From assembly GCF_004331345.1 (NCBI RefSeq), contig NZ_SJJZ01000001.1, forward strand, positions 186,001-250,000: a DNA stretch of 64,000 nt, written 5' to 3'. The notes under the pieces are model-generated. The model was given only the letters and a program-made list of their open reading frames with translations, ran no database searches and was not told the origin of the DNA. Origin of the DNA: Kribbella soli (lineage in GTDB: Bacteria; Actinomycetota; Actinomycetes; Propionibacteriales; Kribbellaceae). This document shows positions 53,000 through 61,566 of this stretch, one piece after another (the first letter of the stretch is position 1; each line of letters begins with the position of its first letter). The position numbers were made by a program, and so were the translations under genes.

Positions 53000-53039
53000 C
53001 TCGTCCGGTTCGCGAGGGGCTGATCGCGAACCGGACGAG
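53000..53039 (-). terminator. Strong hairpin terminator after chitinase gene
   Basis: Perfect 16-bp stem: CTCGTCCGGTTCGCGA (53000-53015) with TCGCGAACCGGACGAG (53024-53039), 8-base loop. It lies between the chitinase stop and the promoter region of the next gene on the same strand. Confidence 0.8.
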
Positions 53040-53048
53040 AGGGGCGGC

Positions 53049-54572
53049 CTACGGGAGGGCGTCGAGGTACGGCGCGTGGCTGTTCTGGAACTCCCAGTTG
53101 TAGTAGTGGTCCCAGTTGACCGACCACGTCATCAGCCCGCGGAAGCCCGGCGAAGTACCGCCGCGGAGGCTGTAGCCACCACAGTTCTGGCCCTTCACCA
53201 AGCAGTCGAGCGCTTCGTGCACGGCTGCCGGGGCGGTGTAGCCGTTGCCTGCGCTGACCGCTGCCGGGAGCCCGAAACCGATCTGGTCGTCGCGCAGTCC
53301 CGGAAACGTCTGACCGGTGTTCGCCACCGGGAAGCCGGCCTTGACCATGTCGGTCATCGCGATGTGGAAATCCGCGCCGCCCATGGTGTGGTACTGGTTG
53401 TCCAGCCCCATCACCGGACCGGAGTTGTAGTCCTGGACGTGCAGCACGGTCAGCGAGTCCCGCAAGGCGTGGATGACCGGCAGGTACGAACCGGTCCGGT
53501 TGTCGCCGCCGCTGGAGCCGCCGTAGAACTGGTAGCCGACCTGCACGAAGAACGTCTCCGGCGCCATCGACAGCACGAAGTTCGCGCCGTACTTCGCCTT
53601 CAATGTCTTCAGCGCCGAGATGAGATTGACGATCACGGGTGTCGTCGGGTTGCGGAAGTCGGTATCGCCCGCGTTCAGATAGAGCGAGTGTCCTTCGAAG
53701 TCGATGTCGAGCCCGTCCAGGCCGTAGCGATCGATGATCGCGCTCACCGAACTGACGAACGCGTCCCGGGCCGCGGTTGTGGTCAGCTGCACCTGCCCGT
53801 TCGCGCCGCCGATGGAGATCAGCACCTTCTTACCCGCAGCCTGCTTGGCCTTGATGGCTGCCGCGAAATCCGCATCACTCTCGACGTTCGGACACTCGCT
53901 CACCGGACACCTGTTGAACCTGATATCGCCGGACGTGACCGACGTCGGTTCCCCGAAAGCCAGATTGATGATGTCCCACTGCTCCGGCACGTCAGCCATC
54001 CGCACGTAGCCGGAACCATTGGCGAAGCTCGCATGCAGGTACCCGATGAGCGCATGCTTCGCCAGCCCTGCAGGCGGATCTCCCGGATCAGGAGGATCAG
54101 TGGGGTCACCGGGGTCGCTGCCGCCCGGACCGTCCAGGGTGAGGTCGTCGGCCTGGTACGCCGGTTGGCCGTACCAGCCGTGCACGTAGATCCGTGCGGA
54201 CGTCTGACTCGCACCCGTGGTGAAGGACAGACTCAGCTGGGTGTAGCTCGCCGCGGACGGTGTCCAGATCGACGCGCCACCCGTGACGCCCAGGTAGACG
54301 TACGAGCCGCGTACCCAGGCCGACAGCGTGTACGCCGTGTTCGGCTGCACCGCGACTGTCTGGCTGCACTGGGCGTAGTCCGAGCTCGTGACCGCTCCGT
54401 TGAGGGCATATCCGCCGCTGCGGACCGGAGTACTGACGACTGAACCGCCAGAGCAGTTCCAGCCGCTCAGGGATCCGGACTCGAAGCCGGGATTGGACAG
54501 GATGTTCGCGGCCTGCGCCGGAACAGCAATACCGGCCAGCAGGACGCCGAGAACCACCGCAAGCCATCGCAT
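53049..54572 (-). CDS. Secreted GH18 chitinase with N-terminal CBM
   Basis: 507 residues. Signal peptide 1-22 (AVPAQA), jelly-roll carbohydrate-binding module about 23-149 (NILSNPGFESGSLSGW, typical of CBM4/9-like modules), a Pro/Asp/Gly linker 150-168, and a GH18 catalytic domain. The catalytic motif GLDGLDIDFE places E293 as proton donor. This is the ChiC/ChiD-type streptomycete chitinase layout, distinct from the ricin-module GH18 at 17.6 kb. ATG 54572 sits close behind TACTAA, suggesting a leaderless start; ATG 54578 is the alternative. Confidence 0.92.
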   Translation of the reverse strand: MRWLAVVLGVLLAGIAVPAQAANILSNPGFESGSLSGWNCSGGSVVSTPVRSGGYALNGAVTSSDYAQCSQTVAVQPNTAYTLSAWVRGSYVYLGVTGGASIWTPSAASYTQLSLSFTTGASQTSARIYVHGWYGQPAYQADDLTLDGPGGSDPGDPTDPPDPGDPPAGLAKHALIGYLHASFANGSGYVRMADVPEQWDIINLAFGEPTSVTSGDIRFNRCPVSECPNVESDADFAAAIKAKQAAGKKVLISIGGANGQVQLTTTAARDAFVSSVSAIIDRYGLDGLDIDFEGHSLYLNAGDTDFRNPTTPVIVNLISALKTLKAKYGANFVLSMAPETFFVQVGYQFYGGSSGGDNRTGSYLPVIHALRDSLTVLHVQDYNSGPVMGLDNQYHTMGGADFHIAMTDMVKAGFPVANTGQTFPGLRDDQIGFGLPAAVSAGNGYTAPAAVHEALDCLVKGQNCGGYSLRGGTSPGFRGLMTWSVNWDHYYNWEFQNSHAPYLDALP

Positions 54573-54663
54573 AGCCATTTAGTAGAGACGTTCCATAACT
54601 CATGGTCAATGCGCTGGGACGGCGGCTATCCGACGCTGTCGGGAACCGGCCTAGGGTGAGCGC

Positions 54664-55002
54664 GTGAGTGACATCGACTGGGGCGTGACCGGCGAGAACG
54701 CTGGAACCGGTCATCTCGACTGGCACGACCCCGACGCGCTGTCCGCAGCATTCGCTCCGCACGGTTATCAGATCTCAACAACCACGCTCGAGGTCGCAAT
54801 CGTCACCGCCTCCGCGGAGGACTGGCAGACCCGCATCGCCGACCACCCGCTGGGTGTCGCGACCTTCCCGCTCCTGGAGCGAGCGGGCCGGCTGGACGAC
54901 GTACGGACCCAGTTCCTCCAAACACTGACCGACAACTGGACCAGCCCGACCGGCGAGGTCCACATCCCCGCGCAGTACTTGCTGGCGACGGCCACGCGCT
55001 GA
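54664..55002 (+). CDS. Small protein resembling the C-terminal part of a SAM methyltransferase
   Basis: 112 residues. The sequence from DPDALSAAFAPHGYQ to IPAQYLLATATR resembles the distal segment of actinobacterial class I methyltransferases, in which a WGDP-like loop, a helix and a final P-x-x-YL strand close the fold. The SAM-binding Rossmann part (GxGxG) is absent, and I see no trace of it upstream. Either a gene remnant with its own start, or a true small protein. GTG 54664 has AGGGTGAG upstream. Confidence 0.5.
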   Translation: MSDIDWGVTGENAGTGHLDWHDPDALSAAFAPHGYQISTTTLEVAIVTASAEDWQTRIADHPLGVATFPLLERAGRLDDVRTQFLQTLTDNWTSPTGEVHIPAQYLLATATR

Positions 55003-55035
55003 TCACACCCGCTGCCAGGTGGACCCGCCCGACAG

Positions 55036-55383
55036 CTACGGACCGCAGTCCATGCACGGCCAGGGACGGCCGCAGCGTGAGCAGAGGCCGTCGGGAGTCG
55101 GCGCCGGCAGCCAGACCGTCTTCTCCGGCGGCTCGGGAGGTGGTGCGGTCGGCCGGACAGGCGGCGGGTCGAGCCAGTGCAGCCGGGTGTCGCCGTCGGC
55201 GGCGTGAACCGCCAGCAGTGACTCGATGCCGTCCCAGGTCGAGGTGCTCGACCAGCGGCCGAGCCACCTGAGCGCAACGGCACCATCGGACCACTCCGCA
55301 CCTTCCGCGAGCATCCGGGAACCAGGGGCGGCGATGGGCCGGACCAGACGGAAGAGGCGAGCCTGTCGCTTCAGCGTGTTCAC
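55036..55383 (-). CDS. Small conserved protein with C-terminal CxxC pair
   Basis: 115 residues starting at GTG 55383. The motif WSDGAVALRWLGRWSSTSTWDGIESLLAVHAADGDTRLHWLD is a beta-rich segment I recall from many short actinobacterial proteins encoded opposite HTH_31 regulators. A Pro-rich linker leads to CSRCGRPWPCMDC, a likely zinc knuckle. Function unknown. It is divergent from the HTH_31 gene with a large hairpin between. A longer frame to 55521 crosses that hairpin and is unlikely. Confidence 0.65.
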   Translation of the reverse strand: MNTLKRQARLFRLVRPIAAPGSRMLAEGAEWSDGAVALRWLGRWSSTSTWDGIESLLAVHAADGDTRLHWLDPPPVRPTAPPPEPPEKTVWLPAPTPDGLCSRCGRPWPCMDCGP

Positions 55384-55421
55384 CTGCTCAGGGTCGCCCA
55401 GAACGCAGTGCGCACAACAGG

Positions 55422-55459
55422 TGTGGGCTGTGGGCTGTGGGAACAGCCCACAGCCCACA
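55422..55459. repeat. 14+14 bp perfect inverted repeat in divergent promoter
   Basis: TGTGGGCTGTGGGC (55422-55435) and GCCCACAGCCCACA (55446-55459) with a 10-base spacer. Each arm carries the direct repeat TGTGGGC / GCCCACA. It sits in the 137-base gap between the small zinc-type protein and the HTH_31 regulator, so it is either a multi-site operator or a cruciform-prone element. Confidence 0.7.
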
Positions 55460-55549
55460 TGCCCTTGTTTTCCACGGTTTTTGTCGGCGAGGGCTTGTAA
55501 CTTGTCCGGCACGCACCACATGAGCTCGAAGCGCGAACGGGGTGGTCCT

Positions 55550-56683
55550 GTGACCGAGACATCGATTGGGACATCGTTTGGTCCGTTGCTGCGGCAGTGC
55601 AGGCAGGCGGTCGGGCTGAGCCTGCGCCAACTCGCAGCACGGGTCGGGTACGACCACAGCTATCTGTCACAGGTGGAGCGCGGGCAGCGGCCCGGCTCTG
55701 CGGACTTGGCCCGGCTCTGCGACCGGGAGCTCGGCACTGACGGCCGACTGACTGCCACCTTCGAGCGAAGGCCCGCCCGCGCAGGTCAGCTCCGGCCGGA
55801 GGCCGACCCGTTGGAGACGGCGTGGCGAGGGCTGGTCGCGACGCTCGATGCCGGCGGACCGGCTCCCGACGACTTCCGCAGTGTCCCACCGGCCTTGCTG
55901 CTACCGGAGCTGGTGAGGCAGCTGCACGGCGCTGACGGAGTGGAGGCAGCCGAGCTGAGCATCCTGATCGCCGAGACACTCGCCAGGCTGGGTGAGCGAA
56001 GCACTGCAAGGCGCTGGTGGTGGGCCGCACGCGTGGCCGCGGACAGCGCCGGCGAAGGCCCGCTGCCGGCGTTCGTGCGAGCCAGGGAAGCAATCACCGG
56101 TCTGGCCGAGCGGCGTCCGTTGGCAGAGCTGCTTGAGCTCGCGGACGAGTCGGTCGCGCTGGACCGGCAGACGCCTGGCGCAGCAGGCTGTGTGCCGCGG
56201 ACAGCGCAGGCACTCGTCCTTGCCGAGCTCGGACGCACTCAGGAGGCGCACCGCGCCTTGCAGGAGCTGATCGGTGGCGGCGACGAGCTCCTGCGCGCTG
56301 CCCCACAGGCACGGCAGTACCAGTTGCACTGGGCCGAGGGACGAGTCTGCACCCTGCTGGGGTACGGCGTAGCGGGCTGCGTCCTGCTGGAGCGTGCCAG
56401 GGAGCTCTGCCCGGAGAGCTGGATCGGCGAGCGCGCACGACTCGACCTGTGCCTGGCCGAGTGCCTGGTCGTCGCGGGCGAGGTCGCAGCCGGGCTGGCC
56501 ACGGCACTCCGCGTCCTGGTCGAGCTGCCGGACGAGTGGCACGACTCCTTGGTGTACGACGCTGCCGATCGAGTGCTGCACGTCGTACAGGCAGAGCCCG
56601 GTGCAGCCGAGCTACGGCAGCTGCTGGCGCGGTCGGCGTACCGGAGTGGTCGGAGTGTGGGCGGCGGGTCGAGCTGGAGGTGA
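55550..56683 (+). CDS. XRE family (HTH_31) regulator with TPR-like domain
   Basis: 377 residues from GTG 55550 (or 387 from ATG 55520). XRE helix-turn-helix at residues 8-60 (FGPLLRQCRQAVGLSLRQLAARVGYDHSYLSQVERGQRPGSADLARLCD). The rest is a long Ala/Leu/Arg-rich helical domain with TPR-like periodicity, as in the large streptomycete family of HTH_31 regulators linked to morphology and signalling. The divergent small protein is a candidate partner or target. Confidence 0.85.
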   Translation: MTETSIGTSFGPLLRQCRQAVGLSLRQLAARVGYDHSYLSQVERGQRPGSADLARLCDRELGTDGRLTATFERRPARAGQLRPEADPLETAWRGLVATLDAGGPAPDDFRSVPPALLLPELVRQLHGADGVEAAELSILIAETLARLGERSTARRWWWAARVAADSAGEGPLPAFVRAREAITGLAERRPLAELLELADESVALDRQTPGAAGCVPRTAQALVLAELGRTQEAHRALQELIGGGDELLRAAPQARQYQLHWAEGRVCTLLGYGVAGCVLLERARELCPESWIGERARLDLCLAECLVVAGEVAAGLATALRVLVELPDEWHDSLVYDAADRVLHVVQAEPGAAELRQLLARSAYRSGRSVGGGSSWR

Positions 56684-56705
56684 GAGCAGGGGTAGCGTGC
56701 GGCGA

Positions 56706-57842
56706 GTGACAGGTGAACAGCGAGCAACGGTAGTGACAGACGCGTGGGACTTCGCAGTCGAGCTGCGCAGCGATCCGGCCAGTGCGGAAGCTCGGGCGGC
56801 CGTGCTTGCGGATCCGGCGTTCGGACAGTCGTTCACCGACCACATGGTCGTTGCGAACTGGTCGGTGGACCGCGGCTGGCACGACTCGAAGGTCACGGCG
56901 TACGCGCCGCTGTCACTCAGTCCGGCGGCTGCTGTCTTCCACTACTCGCAGGAGATCTTCGAAGGCCTCAAGGCGTACCGGCACGCCGACGGTTCGGTGT
57001 GGGCCTTCCGCCCGGACCGGAACGCCGCCCGGTTCACTGCGAGTGCGGAGCGACTCGCGCTGCCGCAGGTGCCGGAAGACGAGTTCGTCGCGGCCCTACG
57101 CGCACTGGTGACCGTTGACGAGGCCTGGGTGCCGTCAGCCGACGACGGCGAGACCAGCCTGTATCTCCGGCCGTACATGATCGCCACCGAGGCCGTGCTG
57201 AGCGTCCGGCCAGCCCACGAGGTGCTGTTCGGCGTCATCGCCTCCCCCGCCGGCCCGTACTTCGACACCGGCCCCAAGCCGGTGTCCATCTGGCTGACGA
57301 CCTCGACCATCCGGGCGACGCCGGGCGGGACCGGAGCGGCCAAGTGCGGAGGGAACTACGCGTCCAGCCTCGCCGGCCTGGCCGAGGCGGTCGCGAACGG
57401 CTGCGAGCAGGTTGCGTTCGTCGACGCCGTCGAGCACAAGTGGCTCGAGGAGATCGGCAGCATGAACATGTTCTTCGTGTACGCCGACGGCCGGATCGCG
57501 ACGCCCGAGCTGAACGGCTCGATCCTCGAAGGCGTCACCCGTGCGTCCGTGCTCGAGCTGGCCGCCGACCTCGGCTACCTGGTCGAAGAGCGCCGGATCT
57601 CCGCCGACGAGTGGAAGGACGGCGTCCGCTCCGGCGAGATCACCGAGGTCTTTGCCTCCGGCACCGCCGCCGTCATCACCCCGATCGGCCGCGTCGCCTG
57701 GCCCGACGGCGATCTCACCATCGGCGACCACTCCGTCGACCACGGCGTCGGCCCGGTCACCACCAAGATCCGCAGCACCCTCCTCGACCTGCAGTACGGC
57801 CGCACCCCGGACACCCGCGGCTGGCTCACCCGCCTGGCCTGA
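56706..57842 (+). CDS. ilvE: Branched-chain amino acid aminotransferase
   Basis: 378 residues, fold type IV PLP enzyme. The PLP-binding lysine is K213 in GTGAAKCGGNYASSLAG; FHYSQEIFEGLKAYRH, SLYLRPYM and EEIGSMNMFFV are class-specific. It interconverts branched-chain amino acids and their 2-oxo acids, the last step of Leu/Ile/Val synthesis. GTG 56706 matches the N-terminal length of the family; GTG 56733 is an alternative and neither has a strong ribosome binding site. It lies 22 bases after the HTH_31 gene. Confidence 0.92.
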   Translation: MTGEQRATVVTDAWDFAVELRSDPASAEARAAVLADPAFGQSFTDHMVVANWSVDRGWHDSKVTAYAPLSLSPAAAVFHYSQEIFEGLKAYRHADGSVWAFRPDRNAARFTASAERLALPQVPEDEFVAALRALVTVDEAWVPSADDGETSLYLRPYMIATEAVLSVRPAHEVLFGVIASPAGPYFDTGPKPVSIWLTTSTIRATPGGTGAAKCGGNYASSLAGLAEAVANGCEQVAFVDAVEHKWLEEIGSMNMFFVYADGRIATPELNGSILEGVTRASVLELAADLGYLVEERRISADEWKDGVRSGEITEVFASGTAAVITPIGRVAWPDGDLTIGDHSVDHGVGPVTTKIRSTLLDLQYGRTPDTRGWLTRLA

Positions 57843-57877
57843 TGCCGTTTGTCCCCGCCGCCGGTTAGGTTGGCGTC

Positions 57878-58843
57878 ATGGCCGACTCCAAGGCGAAGTC
57901 TCCGGCGATCGAGCTGGAGGTGGGTGAGCGAACGGTGCGGATCTCCAATCCGGACCGGGTGTACTTTCCCGCGCGCGGTGAGACCAAGCTGGATCTGGTG
58001 AAGTACTACCTGTCCGTCGGGGACGGGATCGTCAACGCGCTGCGCGAGCGGCCGTGCATGATGCACCGGTTCCCGGAGGGTGTCGCGGGCGAGAAGGTGC
58101 ACCAGAAGCGGCTGCCGCACGGAGCGCCGCCGTGGATGGAGACGGTCCGGGTCAAGTTCCCGCGGTACAACCGGACCGCCGACGAGCTGTGCGTCACCGA
58201 GATCGCGCACGTCGCCTGGGCGGTGCAGATGTCGACGGTCGAGTTCCACCCGTGGAACTCCCGTCGCGCCGACACCGAGACGCCGGACGAGTGGCGCATC
58301 GACCTCGACCCGATGCCCGACTGCCCGTTCGATCGGGTACGCCGGGTCGCGCACACCGTCCACGAAGTACTCGACGAGCTCGGCGCGGTCGGCTACCCGA
58401 AGACCTCCGGCGGCTCGGGCATCCACATCTACGTCCGGGTCGAGCCGGCGTACGGCTTCTCCGACGTACGGCGGGCCGCACTCGCGTTCGCGCGTGAAGT
58501 GGAGCGGCGTACGCCGGAGGACGTGACGACAACGTGGTGGCGCAAGGATCGCGACCCTCGACTGGTGTTCGTCGACTACAACCAGAACGCTCGGGACCAC
58601 ACGATCGCGAGCGCCTACTCGGTCCGCGGGAATCCCGAAGGCACGGTCTCGACCCCGATCCACTGGGACGAGATCGACGACGTGAACCCGAAGGACTTCA
58701 CGATCGCCACCGTCCCCGCCCGGTACGCCGAACTCGGCGACCTGCACGCCACGATCGACGAGAACGTCTACTCCCTCGACACCCTGATCGAGTGGGCCGA
58801 ACGCGACGAACGCGAAGGCGCGGAAGCACCGCCCGAGGACTGA
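57878..58843 (+). CDS. LigD-type DNA polymerase/primase domain protein (PolDom)
   Basis: 321 residues, the archaeo-eukaryotic primase-like polymerase domain of the non-homologous end-joining enzyme LigD, as a separate protein. Catalytic D142 and D144 lie in RIDLDPMP; KTSGGSGIHIYV and VFVDYNQNARDHTIASAYSVR are further signature motifs. Such proteins add ribonucleotides or fill gaps at broken ends. No ligase, nuclease or Ku gene is within the window, so partners lie elsewhere. ATG 57878, 35 bases after the aminotransferase. Confidence 0.93.
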   Translation: MADSKAKSPAIELEVGERTVRISNPDRVYFPARGETKLDLVKYYLSVGDGIVNALRERPCMMHRFPEGVAGEKVHQKRLPHGAPPWMETVRVKFPRYNRTADELCVTEIAHVAWAVQMSTVEFHPWNSRRADTETPDEWRIDLDPMPDCPFDRVRRVAHTVHEVLDELGAVGYPKTSGGSGIHIYVRVEPAYGFSDVRRAALAFAREVERRTPEDVTTTWWRKDRDPRLVFVDYNQNARDHTIASAYSVRGNPEGTVSTPIHWDEIDDVNPKDFTIATVPARYAELGDLHATIDENVYSLDTLIEWAERDEREGAEAPPED

Positions 58844-58845
58844 GC

Positions 58846-59034
58846 GCGGACCTGCGCCACTCATCAACTGCTCTTTCCGAGCCTCGGCGACGCATACCCC
58901 CAGCGTGACCGCAGCCTCCTGCCCCGGCTTGGTGAGTGGCTCACGTCCGCATCTCCAGGCCATCACAATTGCATCGAGCCGCCGGCTCCACGCCGGACGA
59001 GGATCACCACCGCTCGATTGTGATGGCCTGGGCG
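58846..59034. repeat. Composite inverted-repeat element, copy 3 (hairpins A and B)
   Basis: Hairpin A arms: 58846-58868 (GCGGACCTGCGCCACTCATC...) and 58929-58950 (...GTGAGTGGCTCACGTCCGC). Hairpin B arms: CAGGCCATCACAATTG (58956-58971) and CGATTGTGATGGCCTGG (59015-59031). The element fills the whole gap between the two convergent stop codons (58843 and 59042). Confidence 0.78.
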
Positions 59035-59041
59035 TTCGCCC

Positions 59042-59644
59042 CTACCCCGCCAAACCGTGGTGCAGGAGGTTGGTAAGGGTTTCGATGGCTGCGTCGTCGG
59101 TGATTGTCTGGCCGTTGGACGGGTTGACGACGAGCCAGGTGTAGGCGAACCCCTCCATCAGGGCGTTCATCGCGGAGATCGTGACCAGTGGATCGGCCGG
59201 TGGGTTCGGCAGATGTGCGAAGTGCTCGATCATGTGCTGATCGTCGTCCGCCATGATCTGCTGCAGCCGCCGCCCCAGCTCCGGGTCCACCATCGCGGCC
59301 TGCTTCACCGCGATCATCTCCGGCAGATGCGCCTGGTAGAACCGCCAGAACGCGGCCACGTGCCAGCGGATGGCTGACAGTTTGCTGAAGTCGGCGTCGT
59401 GTCCGGCGTCGTCGACGACCGCCTCGTCCGCTGCCGCGAGCATGTCGCGAAGCAGCGCCTCGAGCAGCTCTTCCTTGCTCGCGAAGTGGTTGTAGAAGGA
59501 CCCCGTCGCGCGGCCCGCGGCCGCGGTGATGTCGGTGATCTTCGTGTTCAGGTACCCGCGCTCGGCAAAGACGTCGCGCGCGGCCTGCTTCAGCGCCGCC
59601 TCGGTTCCGGCCGCCCGCTGCCGGCGGCTCACCGTGTCCGTCAC
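59042..59644 (-). CDS. TetR family regulator
   Basis: 200 residues. HTH: RDVFAERGYLNTKITDITAAAGRATGSFYNHFASKEELLEALL at about residues 23-65. GTG 59644 has GGAGG 5 nt upstream. Divergent from the FAD monooxygenase, with a TetR-type operator in the shared region, so a substrate-responsive repressor of that enzyme is likely. Confidence 0.92.
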   Translation of the reverse strand: MTDTVSRRQRAAGTEAALKQAARDVFAERGYLNTKITDITAAAGRATGSFYNHFASKEELLEALLRDMLAAADEAVVDDAGHDADFSKLSAIRWHVAAFWRFYQAHLPEMIAVKQAAMVDPELGRRLQQIMADDDQHMIEHFAHLPNPPADPLVTISAMNALMEGFAYTWLVVNPSNGQTITDDAAIETLTNLLHHGLAG

Positions 59645-59681
59645 GACAACCTCCTTGACACCGAACCCTAGTCACGTTCAG

Positions 59682-59699
59682 ACTGAATCTGAATTCAGT
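59682..59699. promoter_or_regulatory. TetR operator between tetR and monooxygenase
   Basis: ACTGAA - 6 nt - TTCAGT (59682-59699), perfect arms; the half-site TTCAGTC recurs at 59709-59715. The site is centrally placed between the divergent starts at 59644 and 59728. Confidence 0.6.
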
Positions 59700-59727
59700 G
59701 AATCATAGTTCAGTCAAGGAGACCACC

Positions 59728-61086
59728 ATGAACGTCCTGATCGCGGGTGCCGGACCGACCGGACTGACCCTCGGCATCGAGCTGGCCCGGCGCGGCATCG
59801 CGGTGCGGGTGATCGACAAGGCGACCGAGTTCTTCAACGGATCACGTGGCGACGGCCTGCAGCCGCGGACCCTCGAGGTCTTCGAGGACCTCGGCGTACT
59901 GGACGAGGTCCTGCGGCGGGGCCGACCGATGCCGGTGATGAAGATCTACGTCGGCGGCCGATTCGTGGGCGAGCGCCGGATGGCCGAGCCGGTCGAGCCG
60001 ACCCCGGACATCCCGTATCCGAACGGGCACATGCTCGGCCAGTCCCAGACGGAGCAGATCCTGCGCACCAAGCTCGCGGAGTACGGCGTGCAAGTCGAAC
60101 TGGCCACCGCCATCGTCGGATTCACCCAGGTCGACGACTTCGTCACCGCCGAACTGTCCACTGGCGAGACAGTCGAGGTCGCCTATCTGGTCGGCGCGGA
60201 CGGTGGGAGGAGTTTCGTCCGCAAGCATCTCGGCATCGCCTTCGAGGGGACGACCGACGAGTCGATCCGGATGCTGCTCGGGGACGTCGCCGCCGACGGG
60301 CTGGACCACGAGGTGGGCTATTGGTTCGGCGCCGAGGACAACCCGATGTCCGGGATCGCGATGACGCCGCTGTCCGGCGGCGACCAGTTCCAGTTCGGAG
60401 CCCCGCTCGACGGCGAGGATGCGGACACCTCCCTCGAGGCGCTGCAGGAAGTGGTCGACAAGTTCGCCGGCCCGGGTACGGCGAAGCTTCGCGACCTCAC
60501 CTGGTCGACGGTGTGGCGTCCGAACGTGCGGCTCGCCGCGACGTTCCGGGTCGGTCGCGTCTTCATCGCCGGCGACGCCGCCCACGTGCATCCGCCGACC
60601 GGCGGTCAGGGTCTGAACACCGGCGTCCAGGACGCGTACAACCTCGGCTGGAAGCTGGCCGACGGACGGGAAGAGGTGCTGGCGACGTACGAGACCGAAC
60701 GCCGGACGAACGCCGAGCGGGTACTCGGTATCAGTCAGGACCTGATGCAGAAGCACGTCGACGGCGACGAGTCGGCGCTCGAGCGCGGCGAGAACACCCG
60801 CCAACTGGACGTCTCGTACCGCGACCTGGCCGACACCCGTCCCCTCACCTCAGGCGACCGGGCTCCCGACGCACCACTGGTCGATGCCGAAGGCAACAAG
60901 GTGCGGCTCTTCGAACTGTTCCGCGGCCCGCACGAAACCCTGCTGCGCTTCTCCCCCACCACCGCGTCGACCCACCCGCGTACCGTCGACATCGGCACGA
61001 CGTACACCTCACCGGAAGCCTTCACCCACTACTACGCGGCCGCCGGCGACGAGATCCTCATCCGCCCGGACGGGTATCTGGCGTAG
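59728..61086 (+). CDS. FAD-dependent aromatic monooxygenase (PheA/TfdB-like)
   Basis: 452 residues. GxGxxG in LIAGAGPTGLTLGIELARRG, DG motif in LVGADGGRSFVRKHLGI and the GD motif FIAGDAAHVHPPTGGQGLNTGVQDAYNLGWKL. The C-terminal thioredoxin-like dimerisation domain is present but short. It hydroxylates aromatic or polyketide-type substrates with NAD(P)H and oxygen. AAGGAG lies 8 nt before ATG 59728. Probably induced when the divergent TetR binds its ligand. Confidence 0.9.
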   Translation: MNVLIAGAGPTGLTLGIELARRGIAVRVIDKATEFFNGSRGDGLQPRTLEVFEDLGVLDEVLRRGRPMPVMKIYVGGRFVGERRMAEPVEPTPDIPYPNGHMLGQSQTEQILRTKLAEYGVQVELATAIVGFTQVDDFVTAELSTGETVEVAYLVGADGGRSFVRKHLGIAFEGTTDESIRMLLGDVAADGLDHEVGYWFGAEDNPMSGIAMTPLSGGDQFQFGAPLDGEDADTSLEALQEVVDKFAGPGTAKLRDLTWSTVWRPNVRLAATFRVGRVFIAGDAAHVHPPTGGQGLNTGVQDAYNLGWKLADGREEVLATYETERRTNAERVLGISQDLMQKHVDGDESALERGENTRQLDVSYRDLADTRPLTSGDRAPDAPLVDAEGNKVRLFELFRGPHETLLRFSPTTASTHPRTVDIGTTYTSPEAFTHYYAAAGDEILIRPDGYLA

Positions 61087-61498
61087 TCCATCGAGGGCTC
61101 TGCGCCGCCAGCGTCAGGACGGCGTCCGAGTCCGGCAGGATCCGCTCCACCGCGTCAGCCGGCACGCCACCGGCGCGTGGATCCTCGGGCTCGCCGATCC
61201 ACCGCCGTACGGCGTCGGCCGGTGCGGCACCCTTGTCCCGGGCTCGCTTCAACCGGCCTAGCCAGGGGCCTCCGGCATCGAATCCGACGGCTCCGGCGCC
61301 ATGGACCGGCCGGAAGCCGGCAGCGTCTTCGTCCGCCGAGATCGAGCCCCACAGGAAGCCGAGCAGCTTGCCGCCGAGCATCACGGGCAGGCAACAGATC
61401 GGCGTCCGCGAGACCCCGATGTACTCGGTCCGCTCGAGGGTGAAGGGACTCAGGACTCCGAACTCGGTGGGGCGGCCGTACGTCGGCGGTTCGGACAT
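61058..61498 (-). CDS. Hypothetical protein
   Basis: 146 residues I cannot assign. It contains PICCLPVMLGGKLLGFLWGSISADEDAAGF near the N-terminus, resembling a small GAF-like or roadblock-like strand-helix unit, and a helical C-terminal half. ATG 61498 is the start; its 3' end overlaps the monooxygenase end by 29 bases tail to tail. Confidence 0.5.
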   Translation of the reverse strand: MSEPPTYGRPTEFGVLSPFTLERTEYIGVSRTPICCLPVMLGGKLLGFLWGSISADEDAAGFRPVHGAGAVGFDAGGPWLGRLKRARDKGAAPADAVRRWIGEPEDPRAGGVPADAVERILPDSDAVLTLAAQSPRWTTPDTRPGG

Positions 61499-61566
61499 CG
61501 TGGCTCCTGACGGTAGATCGCCGCGCAGTGGCCGGCCGGCGGCGCAAACATCCTAGGATCACTGGG

